64,000 nt of DNA. Source: Streptomyces sp. SA15. GTDB lineage: Bacteria; Actinomycetota; Actinomycetes; Streptomycetales; Streptomycetaceae. Position 1 is the first letter of the stretch. Each line of letters begins with the position of its first letter. Location of the stretch: NCBI RefSeq assembly GCF_002291145.1, contig NZ_NTGE01000099.1, forward strand, positions 241,957 through 305,956, in the 5' to 3' direction. A program made the translations under genes and the position numbers. Under the pieces are notes generated by a model. That model saw nothing but the letters and a program-made list of their open reading frames with translations, had not been told where the DNA came from and did no database searches. This document shows positions 8,577 through 16,865 of this stretch, one piece after another.

Positions 8577-9347
8577 ATGTCTGTAGCTGGAAATCCGCTC
8601 CGCAGAACCTTTCTCACCGGAGGATTGGCGGCCACCGCTGTCGCGCTCTCCGGCTGTTCCTCGAAGTCAGAGGGAAAGGAAACCGGGAAAGCGGCAAACG
8701 CAGCAGCCGCGGCAACCGCCTCGCCGGCCCCGAACGCCCGCCCCTCCTCGCCCTGGGGGGCATTCTCAAGGCTGATGGACGGCAACAAGCGCTGGCAGGA
8801 CGGCAGCCTCCAGCACCCTGACCGAGACCCCGAGCGGCGGGAATTCGTGGCCGAGGAGCAGGACCCCTTCGGCGTGATCCTTTCGTGCATCGACTCCCGG
8901 GTGCCGCCGGAGTTGCTCTTCGACACCGGGCTCGGCGACCTGTTCGTGATGCGCACCGGTGGGCAGGTGGTCGACTCGGTGGTCACCGGTTCCGTCGAGT
9001 ACGGGCCCATGACCTCGGCAACTCGCCTGATCGTCGTCCTCGGGCACCAGCGCTGCGGCGCCGTCAAGGCGTCGTACGAGGCCATGCGAGGCGGCAAGGA
9101 ACTCCCCGGCAACCTCCAGTCGATCGCCGACGCGCTGCGGCCGGCGTACGAGGAGACCGTGCAGGAAAAGCACGGCGACCCGGTGGACGCGATGACCCGC
9201 ATCCACGTGAAGCAGACCTCTGCCGCGCTGCGGTCCAACAAGGATCTCGGCCCGCTCGTGAAAAAGGGATCTCTGGCGGTGGTCAGCGCCTATTACTCGC
9301 TCGACACCGGCCGGGTGGAAGTGCTCACCGGAGCGCCTTCCGCCTGA
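8577..9347 (+). CDS. Secreted beta-class carbonic anhydrase, Tat lipoprotein
   Basis: 256 residues. The N-terminus is a Tat signal (NPLRRTFLTGG) ending in a lipobox LSGC, so the enzyme is probably a membrane-anchored exolipoprotein. The catalytic domain has the beta-class zinc site: SCIDSR (Cys, Asp-Arg dyad) and GHQRCGAV (His, Cys), with GGQVVDSVVTGSVEYG between. It interconverts CO2 and bicarbonate. Start chosen at 8577 because the ATG follows CAAGGAAG at a suitable distance and directly precedes the Tat signal. No operon partners. Confidence 0.92.
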   Translation: MSVAGNPLRRTFLTGGLAATAVALSGCSSKSEGKETGKAANAAAAATASPAPNARPSSPWGAFSRLMDGNKRWQDGSLQHPDRDPERREFVAEEQDPFGVILSCIDSRVPPELLFDTGLGDLFVMRTGGQVVDSVVTGSVEYGPMTSATRLIVVLGHQRCGAVKASYEAMRGGKELPGNLQSIADALRPAYEETVQEKHGDPVDAMTRIHVKQTSAALRSNKDLGPLVKKGSLAVVSAYYSLDTGRVEVLTGAPSA

Positions 9348-9366
9348 CCAGGTAATTGTCCGATCG

Positions 9367-9417
9367 ACCGACTCCGCCGGGCAGTTCGCATTGCGTCGAC
9401 AGTTCGGCGGAGTCGGT
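9367..9417. terminator. Bidirectional terminator between convergent genes
   Basis: Perfect 13-bp stem ACCGACTCCGCCG (9367-9379) / CGGCGGAGTCGGT (9405-9417) with a 25-nt loop, placed between the convergent carbonic anhydrase and isonitrile synthase genes. Confidence 0.75.
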
Positions 9418-9464
9418 TGATCCGGGATTTTGAATGGCATGCGCTTTCTGCCGGGCGGCGGCGT

Positions 9465-10430
9465 TTACGCACGCCATGGGTTGACGGCGGCGCGTGTGTC
9501 AGCCTCCTCGAAGTGGCTCGGTCTGCCGTGCCGGTGGACCAGACGGCCGAGCCGCTCCGCCCTCGCCCGGGGCATGAGCGTCCACCTGCCTTCGGAATCA
9601 CGCAGGGCCGCCGAGTGCCAGGGGGTGGTCCAGGCATCGGGGACGTCGAGGAGGCGGATGCCGAACTTGGCGGCGCCGACGGGCTGGGGGTGGATGGACA
9701 GGCGTACGGCGCGGGGGTGGTGCTCGGCGATGAGGGCGCCCCAGGCGCGGCTGCGCTGGATGACGCCGTACGCGCGCTTGCGGCACTCGCGTTGGAGGGC
9801 GGAGCGGGTGCCGGTGAAGTCGGCGGTGTCGTCGACGAGGAAGCGGGTGATACCCCGGTACAGGGCGAGGGTGTCGGCGTCGGTGCGGACCTCGGCGCGC
9901 AGGGCCTCCAGGGTCGGGGCGTACTGGTCGTGGACGCGGGCGCGTTGTGTGTCGTGGGGGAGGTCGCCGAGGACGTCGCGCAGGTCGAAGACGGACAGGT
10001 GGTGCAGATCCAACGCCCGTATGACCGCGCGAAGTTCGTCCGAGTAGGCGTCTATGCGGTCGTCCGGGACGCCGATGAGGTCGCCGAAGACGTGGCCGTC
10101 GGAGCAGATGACGATCCGGGCGCCCGGTGCGTAGATCCGTTCGATGTTCATGCACAGGGTGTGGAGAAAGGTGAGGGAGAGTCGCTCACCCTGGTCGGGG
10201 AGGTGGCCGAGCACCTTGGCTGGGTTCGGGGACTTGCAGGGGAAGCCGGGCAGGGTGAACACGACGGGTTCTCGTTCGTTTACGAAGCCGTCGATACGGC
10301 GCCGCTGGTGCCGGAACGCCTCCGCGGTGGCGGGCGCGTGGTCGGTGGTGCGGTGATACGGCAGGAGCAGGCGCAGGATCGCGGCGCTGATGCCGGTGGA
10401 GCGGGGGTCCGGCGCGGTCGTCAGCGGCAT
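9465..10430 (-). CDS. Isonitrile (isocyanide) synthase, PvcA/IsnA/DIT1 family
   Basis: 321 residues. The family signature is clear: VVFTLPGFPCKSPNPAKVLG, then LPDQGERLSLTFLHTLC, and RIVICSDGHVFGDLIGVPDD; a C-terminal PHRNSH-like position reads HPQPVGAAKFGIRLL. Known members turn the amino group of L-Tyr or L-Trp into an isonitrile with ribulose 5-phosphate as carbon donor. ATG at 10430 is preferred over one 21 bp upstream because GGAGG precedes it by 6 bp. It is the last gene of a minus-strand set with a P450, an amidotransferase and an MFS pump. The usual partner PvcB (Fe/2-oxoglutarate oxygenase) is absent, so the carboxyl group may be kept rather than lost. Confidence 0.9.
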   Translation of the reverse strand: MPLTTAPDPRSTGISAAILRLLLPYHRTTDHAPATAEAFRHQRRRIDGFVNEREPVVFTLPGFPCKSPNPAKVLGHLPDQGERLSLTFLHTLCMNIERIYAPGARIVICSDGHVFGDLIGVPDDRIDAYSDELRAVIRALDLHHLSVFDLRDVLGDLPHDTQRARVHDQYAPTLEALRAEVRTDADTLALYRGITRFLVDDTADFTGTRSALQRECRKRAYGVIQRSRAWGALIAEHHPRAVRLSIHPQPVGAAKFGIRLLDVPDAWTTPWHSAALRDSEGRWTLMPRARAERLGRLVHRHGRPSHFEEADTRAAVNPWRA

Positions 10431-10578
10431 GTGGGTCCTCCGTGAGGGCATGCGGGCATGGCCGTATGGCGCCGTGGCGGGGCGCCGGGCGCCGACGGTG
10501 GTCAGGTGGGTGGTCAGCCTGGGCGGCCGGGACCAGTGCGGGTTGTGGGGCCGGGCCCTGTCGGCCGGATGTCAGGTG

Positions 10579-11844
10579 TCAGCGGCGTCGGTCGTATCCG
10601 ACGGGCAGGTGGTTGGTGCCGCGGCCGAGGACGGCCGGGATCCACTCGAGGTCCTCGTCGCTGATCGCCAGGTGCAGGCCGGGCAGGCGCGTAAGCAGGG
10701 TGCCGAGGGCGATCTGGAGTTCGGCGCGGGCGAGGGCGGCGCCGGGGCAGAAGTGGATGCCGTGGCCGAAGGACAGGTGCGGGTTCGGCGATCGCTCGAA
10801 GTCCAGGGTGTCGGGGTCGGGGAAGCGGCGGGGGTCGCGGTTGGCCGCGCACAGGGAGACGATCACGGAATCTCCGGACGGAACTTCGGTGCAGTGCAGG
10901 TCGCTGTCCTGGTCGAAGAAGCGCCAGGTGGTCAGCTCGAAGGCACTGTCATAGCGGAGCAACTCCTCGACCGCGCGCGGCAGCAGGTCCGGGTTGTCGC
11001 GGAGCCGGGCGAGTTGGCCGGGGTGGCGGAAGAGCGCGATCAGGGCGGTGGTGATCTGGTTGGTGACCGGCTCCTGGCCTGCCACGAGGAGCTGGAAGAT
11101 CATCGAGTCCAGTTCCTCCTGGGAGAGCTCGTCGTGGTCGCGGGCCGCGACGAGGCGGCTGAGCAGGTCGTCGTCCCCGTGCTCGCGCTTGTGGGCGACG
11201 ATGTCGGCGATGTAGCTCTGCAGGCCGTGCAGCCGTGCCTCGTACGCAGGGCGTCCGGGGTCGGCGGGGCCGACCGGCTGGACCACTTTGCCCCAGTCGC
11301 GGTCGAAACGGGACGCCAGTTCGGCGGGGAGGCCGATGATCTCGGCGAGGACCTGGAAGGGGAAGTGGGCGGCGAAGCCGGTGACGAGGTCGGCGGGGCC
11401 GGTCTCGGGCAGGGCGTCGACGAGCGTGTGGGCCAGTTCATGGAAGCGGGGCCTCAGCCGCTCGATGCGGCGCGGGGTGAATGCGTCGGTGACGAAGCGC
11501 CGCATGTGGGTGTGCTGGGGCGGGTCCTGGTGGAGGAGGTGGACCTGGAGCTGCGAGTGCTGGGGCTCGGGCATGATCGAGGCGCGGGCGCGCCAGCGGT
11601 CGTTGCCGCGGTCGTGGTTCTTGCCCAGGCGGTCGTCGTTGAGGGCGGCGTGGGCGGCCTCGTATCCGGTGACGAGCCACGCCTGTACCCCGCTGGGGAA
11701 GAGCACGCGGTGGACCGGGCCGGCCTCGCGCATCTTCCCGTAGAGGGGGTAGGGATTGCTTTTGTAGGGACAGCCCATCAGCGGGACCGGGTCGGGCAAG
11801 GTCGTCTCCGGCTCCGCGGCCGACCGGGGTTCCTGGATGGTCAT
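10579..11844 (-). CDS. Cytochrome P450
   Basis: 421 residues. The haem ligand loop is FGHGIHFCPGAALAR, the K-helix ExxR is EELLRYD.., and HxxR-type residues are present in PHLSFGHG. The I-helix reads VAGQEPVTNQI: the acid is kept but the usual proton-relay Thr is replaced by Pro. This AGxEP pattern occurs in some actinobacterial P450s, including coupling enzymes, and suggests atypical chemistry. Located between the amidotransferase and isonitrile synthase genes; RBS GAGGAG lies upstream of the ATG. Probable role: oxidative tailoring or dimerisation of the isonitrile product (inference). Confidence 0.93.
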   Translation of the reverse strand: MTIQEPRSAAEPETTLPDPVPLMGCPYKSNPYPLYGKMREAGPVHRVLFPSGVQAWLVTGYEAAHAALNDDRLGKNHDRGNDRWRARASIMPEPQHSQLQVHLLHQDPPQHTHMRRFVTDAFTPRRIERLRPRFHELAHTLVDALPETGPADLVTGFAAHFPFQVLAEIIGLPAELASRFDRDWGKVVQPVGPADPGRPAYEARLHGLQSYIADIVAHKREHGDDDLLSRLVAARDHDELSQEELDSMIFQLLVAGQEPVTNQITTALIALFRHPGQLARLRDNPDLLPRAVEELLRYDSAFELTTWRFFDQDSDLHCTEVPSGDSVIVSLCAANRDPRRFPDPDTLDFERSPNPHLSFGHGIHFCPGAALARAELQIALGTLLTRLPGLHLAISDEDLEWIPAVLGRGTNHLPVGYDRRR

Positions 11845-11856
11845 GAGGAGGCTCCT

Positions 11857-11888
11857 CTACAGGTCTACAGGTCTACAGGTCTACAGGG
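11857..11888. repeat. 8-bp tandem repeat CTACAGGT x4 at the asnB stop
   Basis: Four units of CTACAGGT (last one ends GGG) run from 11857 to 11888 and include the amidotransferase stop codon. On the coding strand each unit repeats TAG in shifting frames just upstream of the P450 ribosome-binding site. Confidence 0.8.
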
Positions 11889-13761
11889 CGAGTTCGGGCT
11901 GGTAGTGGTCCAGCCACAGGGCGAGGTCGACGACGCGTTCCAGACGCAGGCGGTGGCCCCACTCCAGCCGGTCGGGCGGGGTGTCGAGGCAGGGCTTGAT
12001 GCGGGACTCGTCCGCGAGGGAACGGACCCGGTCGTCGGCCAGCGCGTCACGGGCCATGTCCTGCAGGCCTCGGTTGTAGTCGGGGTGGTGGGTGGCCGGG
12101 TAATGGTTCTTGGGCCGGTGCAGCACCGAGTCCGGGGCGAGCCCGGCACCCGTGGCGCGCAGCAGGCTCTTCTCCCGGCCGTCGAAGCTCTTCAGCGCCC
12201 AGGGCGCATTGAAGGCGTATTCGACGAGGCGGTGGTCGCAGTACGGCACACGGACCTCCAGGCCCTGGGCCATGCTCAACCGGTCCTTGCGGTGCAGGAG
12301 TTGGCGCAGCCAGCGGGTCAGGGACAGGTGCTGCATCTCGCGCTGCCGGTGCTCGGTGGAGGTTTCGCCGTCGAGGTGGGGTACGGCGGCCAGGGCGCTG
12401 CGGTAGGTGTCGTCGCGGAACTCGGCGATGCGCAGGTCGAGTTCGGGGTTGAGCGGCATGGCGGCCTCGTCACCGGTGACCAGCAGCCAGGGAAAGGTGG
12501 CCGCGGCCAGCGCCTTGGGGTTGTGGAACCAGGGGTAGCCGCCGAACACCTCGTCGGCCGCCTCGCCGGACAGGGCGACGGTGGAGTGCCGGCGTATCTC
12601 CCCGAAGAGCAGGTACAGCGAGGTGTCCATGTCGCCCACGCCGATCGGCGAGTCTCGCGCCGCGACCACCGCCTTGCGGTGCTCGGGGTCGAGCAGGGTC
12701 CGCGGGTCGAGGACGACCGTGCTGTGGTCCGTGCCGATGAACGCGCCGGCCTCGGTGGCGTACGGGGTGTCGTGACTGGTACGCAGCACATCGCCGGCGA
12801 ACTGCTCGGCCTGGTCGCTGTAGTCCACGGCGTAGGAGCGGATGCGGGCGTCCGGGCCCTGGCGCAGGCGGAGTTCGTCGGCGAGCAGGGCGGTCAGGAC
12901 AGTGGAGTCGATGCCGCCGGAGAGCAGGCTGCACAGCGGGACGTCGGCCTCCAGCTGACTGCGGGCGGCCGTACTGACCAGGCTGCGGACGCGCTCGACG
13001 GTCGCGTCCTGGTCATCGGCGTGGGCACCGGCCTCCAGCTGCCAGTAGCGGCGTTCGCGGATGCCGGACCGGTCGAGGACGAGCAGGCCGCCGGGCTCGA
13101 CCTCCCGTATCCCGGACCACACGGTCGGCCCGGTGTTGAACAGCAGGCTGTACGCCTCCCGCAGCCCGTCCGCGTCCACCCGGGGCCGTATCTCCGGGTG
13201 GGCGAACAGCGCCTTGGGTTCGGAGGCGAAGGCCAGGCCACCGTCGATGACCGCCCAGAACAGCGGTTTGACGCCGAGCCGGTCACGGACCAGCAGCAGC
13301 CGCCGGGCTCGTTCGTCCCAGACGGCGAAGGCGAACATGCCGTCCAGGTGGCCGGCCACGTCCTCACCCCACTCGGCGTAGGCGCGCAGCACCACCTCGG
13401 TGTCGCTGTGCGTATGGAATGCGTGCCCGCGGGCGCGCAGCTCGGCCCGCAGTTCGTGGTGGTTGTAGACCTCGCCGCTGTAGCTGAGCACGAGGGTCGG
13501 CCGGTCGGGCCGGTCGGGCCGGTCGGGCCGGTCGGGCCGGTCGGGCCGGTCGGGCCGGTCGGGCCGGTCGGCCATCGGCTGGACGCCGCCCTCGATGTCG
13601 ATGACGGCCAAGCGGCGGTGGCCGATCGCGGCGTGCTCGCCCAGCCATATGCCTTCGGCGTCGGGGCCGCGCGGGGCGAGGGTGGCGGTCATGGCTTCGA
13701 TGACCGGGGCGTGGGTGCGGGCGTCGCTGTGGAAGGACGCCCAGCCGGTGATTCCGCACAT
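11881..13761 (-). CDS. Asparagine synthase-like glutamine-dependent amidotransferase
   Basis: 626 residues. The N-terminal glutaminase starts at Cys2 (MCGITGW) with PRGPDAEG, GHRRLAVIDIEGG and SYSGEVYNHHELR; the synthetase domain has the PP-loop SLLSGGIDSTVLTALL and LSGEAADEVFGGYPW. Start at 13761 is fixed because Cys2 must be exposed. Between residues 63 and 87 the glutaminase loop is expanded by about eight DRP units encoded by a 9-bp tandem repeat. In natural product clusters this family makes carboxamides or beta-lactams; here it could amidate an isonitrile-bearing amino acid carboxyl group. The MFS gene ends 16 bp upstream. Confidence 0.93.
   Translation of the reverse strand: MCGITGWASFHSDARTHAPVIEAMTATLAPRGPDAEGIWLGEHAAIGHRRLAVIDIEGGVQPMADRPDRPDRPDRPDRPDRPDRPDRPTLVLSYSGEVYNHHELRAELRARGHAFHTHSDTEVVLRAYAEWGEDVAGHLDGMFAFAVWDERARRLLLVRDRLGVKPLFWAVIDGGLAFASEPKALFAHPEIRPRVDADGLREAYSLLFNTGPTVWSGIREVEPGGLLVLDRSGIRERRYWQLEAGAHADDQDATVERVRSLVSTAARSQLEADVPLCSLLSGGIDSTVLTALLADELRLRQGPDARIRSYAVDYSDQAEQFAGDVLRTSHDTPYATEAGAFIGTDHSTVVLDPRTLLDPEHRKAVVAARDSPIGVGDMDTSLYLLFGEIRRHSTVALSGEAADEVFGGYPWFHNPKALAAATFPWLLVTGDEAAMPLNPELDLRIAEFRDDTYRSALAAVPHLDGETSTEHRQREMQHLSLTRWLRQLLHRKDRLSMAQGLEVRVPYCDHRLVEYAFNAPWALKSFDGREKSLLRATGAGLAPDSVLHRPKNHYPATHHPDYNRGLQDMARDALADDRVRSLADESRIKPCLDTPPDRLEWGHRLRLERVVDLALWLDHYQPELAL
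13498..13569. repeat. 9-bp in-frame tandem repeat inside the amidotransferase gene
   Basis: Seven perfect and one imperfect copies of GGGCCGGTC encode Asp-Arg-Pro repeats in the loop between the conserved GGVQPM and LVLSYSGEVYN segments of the glutaminase domain. Being a multiple of three it changes length without changing frame. Confidence 0.9.
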
Positions 13762-13777
13762 GCCGATGGCTCCTGGG

Positions 13778-15187
13778 TCAGTGAGGGGCGGCAGTCGCCG
13801 CGTCGGTGGTCTTCTCGGGGATGGGGGTCGGCCGTCGGCCGGGCAGGGCCAGCAGGGGCACGGCAAGGCAGGCGGCCACCGCGGCGAGCGCCAGGGAGGC
13901 CCGTACGCCGCCGTCCGCCCCGGCCGGCGCCCACGTGGCGGTGGCCAGGGCCGGGCCGAGTGTGAAGCCGAGGCTGCGGGCGAGTTGTACGGCCGAGCCG
14001 ACGGTGGCGGCCCGGTCCGGTGGGGCGGCGCCCATGATCAGGGCCTGAGTGGGACCGCCGCCCAGGCCCATGCCGATCCCGGCCAGTGCGAGGCGCCAGG
14101 CCACGTCGGGCGGCGACCAGGTGTCGCCGAGGGGGATCAGCAGGAGCAGTCCGACGGAGGTGAGCACGGCGCCTGCCACCGCGACGGGCTGGGGACCGTA
14201 CCGGTCGGCCAGTCGTCCGCCGAGGGGTCCGGCCAACCCCATGCCGAGCGGGAAAGCGAGCACGGTCACCCCGGTCGTGGTGGCGCTCACGCCGTCGTCG
14301 CGCTGAAGGTGCAGGGCGACGACGTAGTGCATGGCGGCGAACCCGGCCGCCAGCGCCAGCACCGCGCCGTGCGCCCGCAGCAGCCGCGCCTCCCGCAGCA
14401 CGCCGGCCACCGGACGACCGCCCGGTCCGCGCAGCCACCACCACAGCGGCGGTACGGCGGCGAGCGCGAGCAACAGCCACGCGGAGGCGTCGGAGGCCAG
14501 GGTCAGAGCCAGCAGCAGAACCGTCAGGCCGGTGGCGACCAGCGCCATGTCGGCCGAAGACCGCCGGTCGGGCCGGCGCAGGCGGCCGTCACGAGGCATC
14601 GCCTTCCAGGCCACGACCAGCGCCAGCAGACAGAACGGGATCTTCACCAGGAAGACCGAGCGCCAGCCCAGATGGTCCAGCAGCAGCCCGCCCACCGCCG
14701 GACCGGCCACCGCGCCCAGCGGGCCGAGCGTCGCGGGCACGCTCATCGCCCGGCCGCGCGCCTGAGGCCGTACGGCGCGCATAGCCAGCACCGGCATCAG
14801 CACGAACAGCACCGCCCCGCACGCGCCCTGCCCGATACGGGCGGCGATCAACCAGGCCGCCCACGGTGAGGCGGCGGCCAGGGCACTGCACAGCGTGAAG
14901 CCACCGGTCGCGGCCAGCAGCGCGGGACGCAGGCCCATACCGTCCAGCCACCGGCCGACGGGCAACAGCAAGGCGACGACCGGAAGTTGGTAGCCCAGCA
15001 CCGCCCACTGGGCGGTCGCGGCCGAGACGTGCAGCCCCTCGGAGAGATCGGCGAGCGCCACATTGACGATGTTCATGTCGAGCATCGCCACGAACGACAG
15101 CAGGCCCGCCACGGCCACCAGGAGCCAGCGGTCCTCGACCGCGGGTATGTGACCGGGCCGCTGCGAACCGGAACCGTGGTCCGTCAC
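13778..15187 (-). CDS. MFS transporter, DHA2/EmrB-QacA-like
   Basis: 469 residues with 12-14 hydrophobic helices; the DHA signature LDMNIVNVALADL lies in helix 1 and GxxLGPLGAVAGPAVGG is the antiporter motif C region; GRWLDGMGLR is the helix 2-3 loop. It is the first gene of the four-gene minus-strand isonitrile set (16 bp from the amidotransferase), so product export and self-protection are the likely roles. Substrate not determinable. Confidence 0.9.
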   Translation of the reverse strand: MTDHGSGSQRPGHIPAVEDRWLLVAVAGLLSFVAMLDMNIVNVALADLSEGLHVSAATAQWAVLGYQLPVVALLLPVGRWLDGMGLRPALLAATGGFTLCSALAAASPWAAWLIAARIGQGACGAVLFVLMPVLAMRAVRPQARGRAMSVPATLGPLGAVAGPAVGGLLLDHLGWRSVFLVKIPFCLLALVVAWKAMPRDGRLRRPDRRSSADMALVATGLTVLLLALTLASDASAWLLLALAAVPPLWWWLRGPGGRPVAGVLREARLLRAHGAVLALAAGFAAMHYVVALHLQRDDGVSATTTGVTVLAFPLGMGLAGPLGGRLADRYGPQPVAVAGAVLTSVGLLLLIPLGDTWSPPDVAWRLALAGIGMGLGGGPTQALIMGAAPPDRAATVGSAVQLARSLGFTLGPALATATWAPAGADGGVRASLALAAVAACLAVPLLALPGRRPTPIPEKTTDAATAAPH

Positions 15188-15634
15188 TCTCCGCCCCTTC
15201 CGTCGCGGAACGGGCTGCCGAACAGCAGCCTCGTCCCAGGGGTCGGGGGAGCGCTCGGGTCAGTTCCCGGAACTGGCCGAAAAGGCGAGGGGAGGAAGGA
15301 AGTTCAAGGGGCGCGGCGCCTCAGGTCTGCCGCGCCACAGCCCCGGCGGCGTACCGCTCGCGGGCCTGGTGTCGCCGTCTTCACCAGCAGATACAGCACG
15401 GCAGCGAGTGCCGGCCGACGGCACAGTCGACCAGGGCACCGGAGGTGCCACGACGACGGAGCCCAGCCGGCCGTAGCCGTCGGCCGACAGGCCGGGCCGG
15501 CGGCGGTCAAGGGCCCGGACCCGCCTCGCCGGCCCGAGCTCAGGAGGGGTCCTTCCCTCGTGCCGTACGCCGGTGCCGGCCCCTCCCCGTCCGCGCCAAC
15601 CGGAGGGAGAGGCCGGAAGAGCCGCGGCGGGCGG
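15188..15634. other. 447-bp intergenic gap
   Basis: No reading frame here has recognisable similarity or a plausible ribosome-binding site. It separates the Cys-rich protein and ABC importer genes from the isonitrile set and should hold the promoter of the MFS gene. Confidence 0.4.
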
Positions 15635-15850
15635 TCAGGAAGTGGCCACGCCGTCCAGTGTGCCGGACTTGGCGTCCGCGACGAGCGACGCGAACTGATC
15701 GGCGCTCATCTGCACTCGCTGTCCGAAGTCATCCGTGAGCACTACGCGCCGCTCCGCCGGCGCGGTCGGGTCGACGAACAGCTGCGGGCATCCGCAGTCG
15801 CAGTTGCCGCAGAATGTCGCCACCGGGGTCAGGCCATCGATGTCGGTCAT
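15635..15850 (-). CDS. Small Cys-rich protein of unknown function
   Basis: 71 residues. The N-terminal part carries the cluster FCGNCDCGCPQLFVD (four Cys in CxxCxCxC spacing), suited to binding a soft metal or a small Fe-S or zinc site. The C-terminal half (VVLTDDFGQRVQMSADQF..LV) is topologically like the end of DUF397 proteins, a weak resemblance only. ATG at 15850 preferred: GAAAGG lies 9 bp upstream. It is co-directional with, and 149 bp downstream of, the ABC importer ATPase gene. A metal carrier for the importer is possible; a peptide natural-product precursor cannot be excluded. Confidence 0.65.
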   Translation of the reverse strand: MTDIDGLTPVATFCGNCDCGCPQLFVDPTAPAERRVVLTDDFGQRVQMSADQFASLVADAKSGTLDGVATS

Positions 15851-15999
15851 CGTCCACAACCTTTCGCGCTGGGGAGGGCGCTCACCGGCTCACCGGGGTG
15901 CCCCTCGGGGACTGACCCGGGGATACCCGCGCCGGCATTCCGCCAGTCCGGACGGCCCGGATGGGGCATCTCACGCCGGATCCCGGGAACTCAGCCGCC

Positions 16000-16824
16000 T
16001 CACGAGCCGACTTGTGCAGGGGTGGGGCCGCTTCTCGGGCGTACCGGTCCGTCCGCCGGGGCCCGGTGGTCGAAGGCGATCAGGGGGTCGCCGGTCAGCG
16101 GATGTTCCACCACGGCCGCGTGTACGCCGAACACCTCGGCCAGCAGGGCGGGGACGAGCACCTCGCGGGGCGGGCCGGACGCGACCACGCTTCCCTCGTG
16201 CAGGACGTGCAGCCGGTCGCACACGGACGCGGCGGCGTTGAGGTCGTGCAGCGACACCAGCGTCGTACGGCGCTGGGCGCGCAGCAGGGCGAGCAGCTCC
16301 ACCTGGTGGCGGATGTCCAGGTGGTTGGTGGGCTCGTCCAGGACCAGGACATCCGTCTCCTGGGCGAAGGCACGGGCCAGCAGGACGCGTTGGCGTTCGC
16401 CACCGGACAGCTCCGTGAAGCGGCGCCCGGTGTGGTCGGCCATGCCGACGTCGGCCAGCGCCTTCGCGACGACGTCCCGGTCGGTGGCGTCCTCCCCGGC
16501 GAAGGCCCGCTTGTACGGGGTGCGTCCCATGGCGACGACCTCGCGCACGGTCAGCTCGAAGTCGCCGCCCCGCTCCTGCGGGAGCGCGGCCACCCGCCGG
16601 GCCGCCTGGACAGGGCTCAGCTCTCGCAGGTCGGTGCCGTCGAGCAGGACGCGCCCGGCGGCGGGCTTCAGGTGACGGTAGACGGTCCGCAGGAGCGAGG
16701 ACTTGCCGCTGCCGTTCGGTCCGACCAGGCCGGTGATCTCGCCTCCGGCGGCGATGAGATGCGCGCCGGCCACGACCGTACGGCCGTCGTAGGCGATGTG
16801 CAGGTCCTCGACGTCGATCCTCAA
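16000..16824 (-). CDS. Siderophore-type ABC transporter ATP-binding protein (FecE/FhuC/BtuD-like)
   Basis: 274 residues: Walker A GLVGPNGSGKSSL, signature LSGGERQR, Walker B VLVLDEPTNHLD and VSLHDLNAA switch; the PTNHLD element is typical of iron-chelate and cobalamin importers. TTG at 16824 is proposed because GGGGAG stands 6 bp upstream; a GTG at 16854 is an alternative but has no spacing for a ribosome-binding site. It energises the permease encoded immediately upstream (41 bp gap). Confidence 0.9.
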   Translation of the reverse strand: MRIDVEDLHIAYDGRTVVAGAHLIAAGGEITGLVGPNGSGKSSLLRTVYRHLKPAAGRVLLDGTDLRELSPVQAARRVAALPQERGGDFELTVREVVAMGRTPYKRAFAGEDATDRDVVAKALADVGMADHTGRRFTELSGGERQRVLLARAFAQETDVLVLDEPTNHLDIRHQVELLALLRAQRRTTLVSLHDLNAAASVCDRLHVLHEGSVVASGPPREVLVPALLAEVFGVHAAVVEHPLTGDPLIAFDHRAPADGPVRPRSGPTPAQVGS

Positions 16825-16865
16825 CTTCCGCTCCCCCAGATCCTCAACCGCCACTCCTCCGAATC

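Noticed and set aside
13498..13569. CRISPR-like array
   Set aside because: The 9-bp units have no spacers; it is an in-frame minisatellite.
10390..13965. Very long plus-strand open frame opposite the P450 and amidotransferase
   Set aside because: It is the antisense of two clear genes; open because of high GC third positions, with Val/Gly-rich low-complexity translation.
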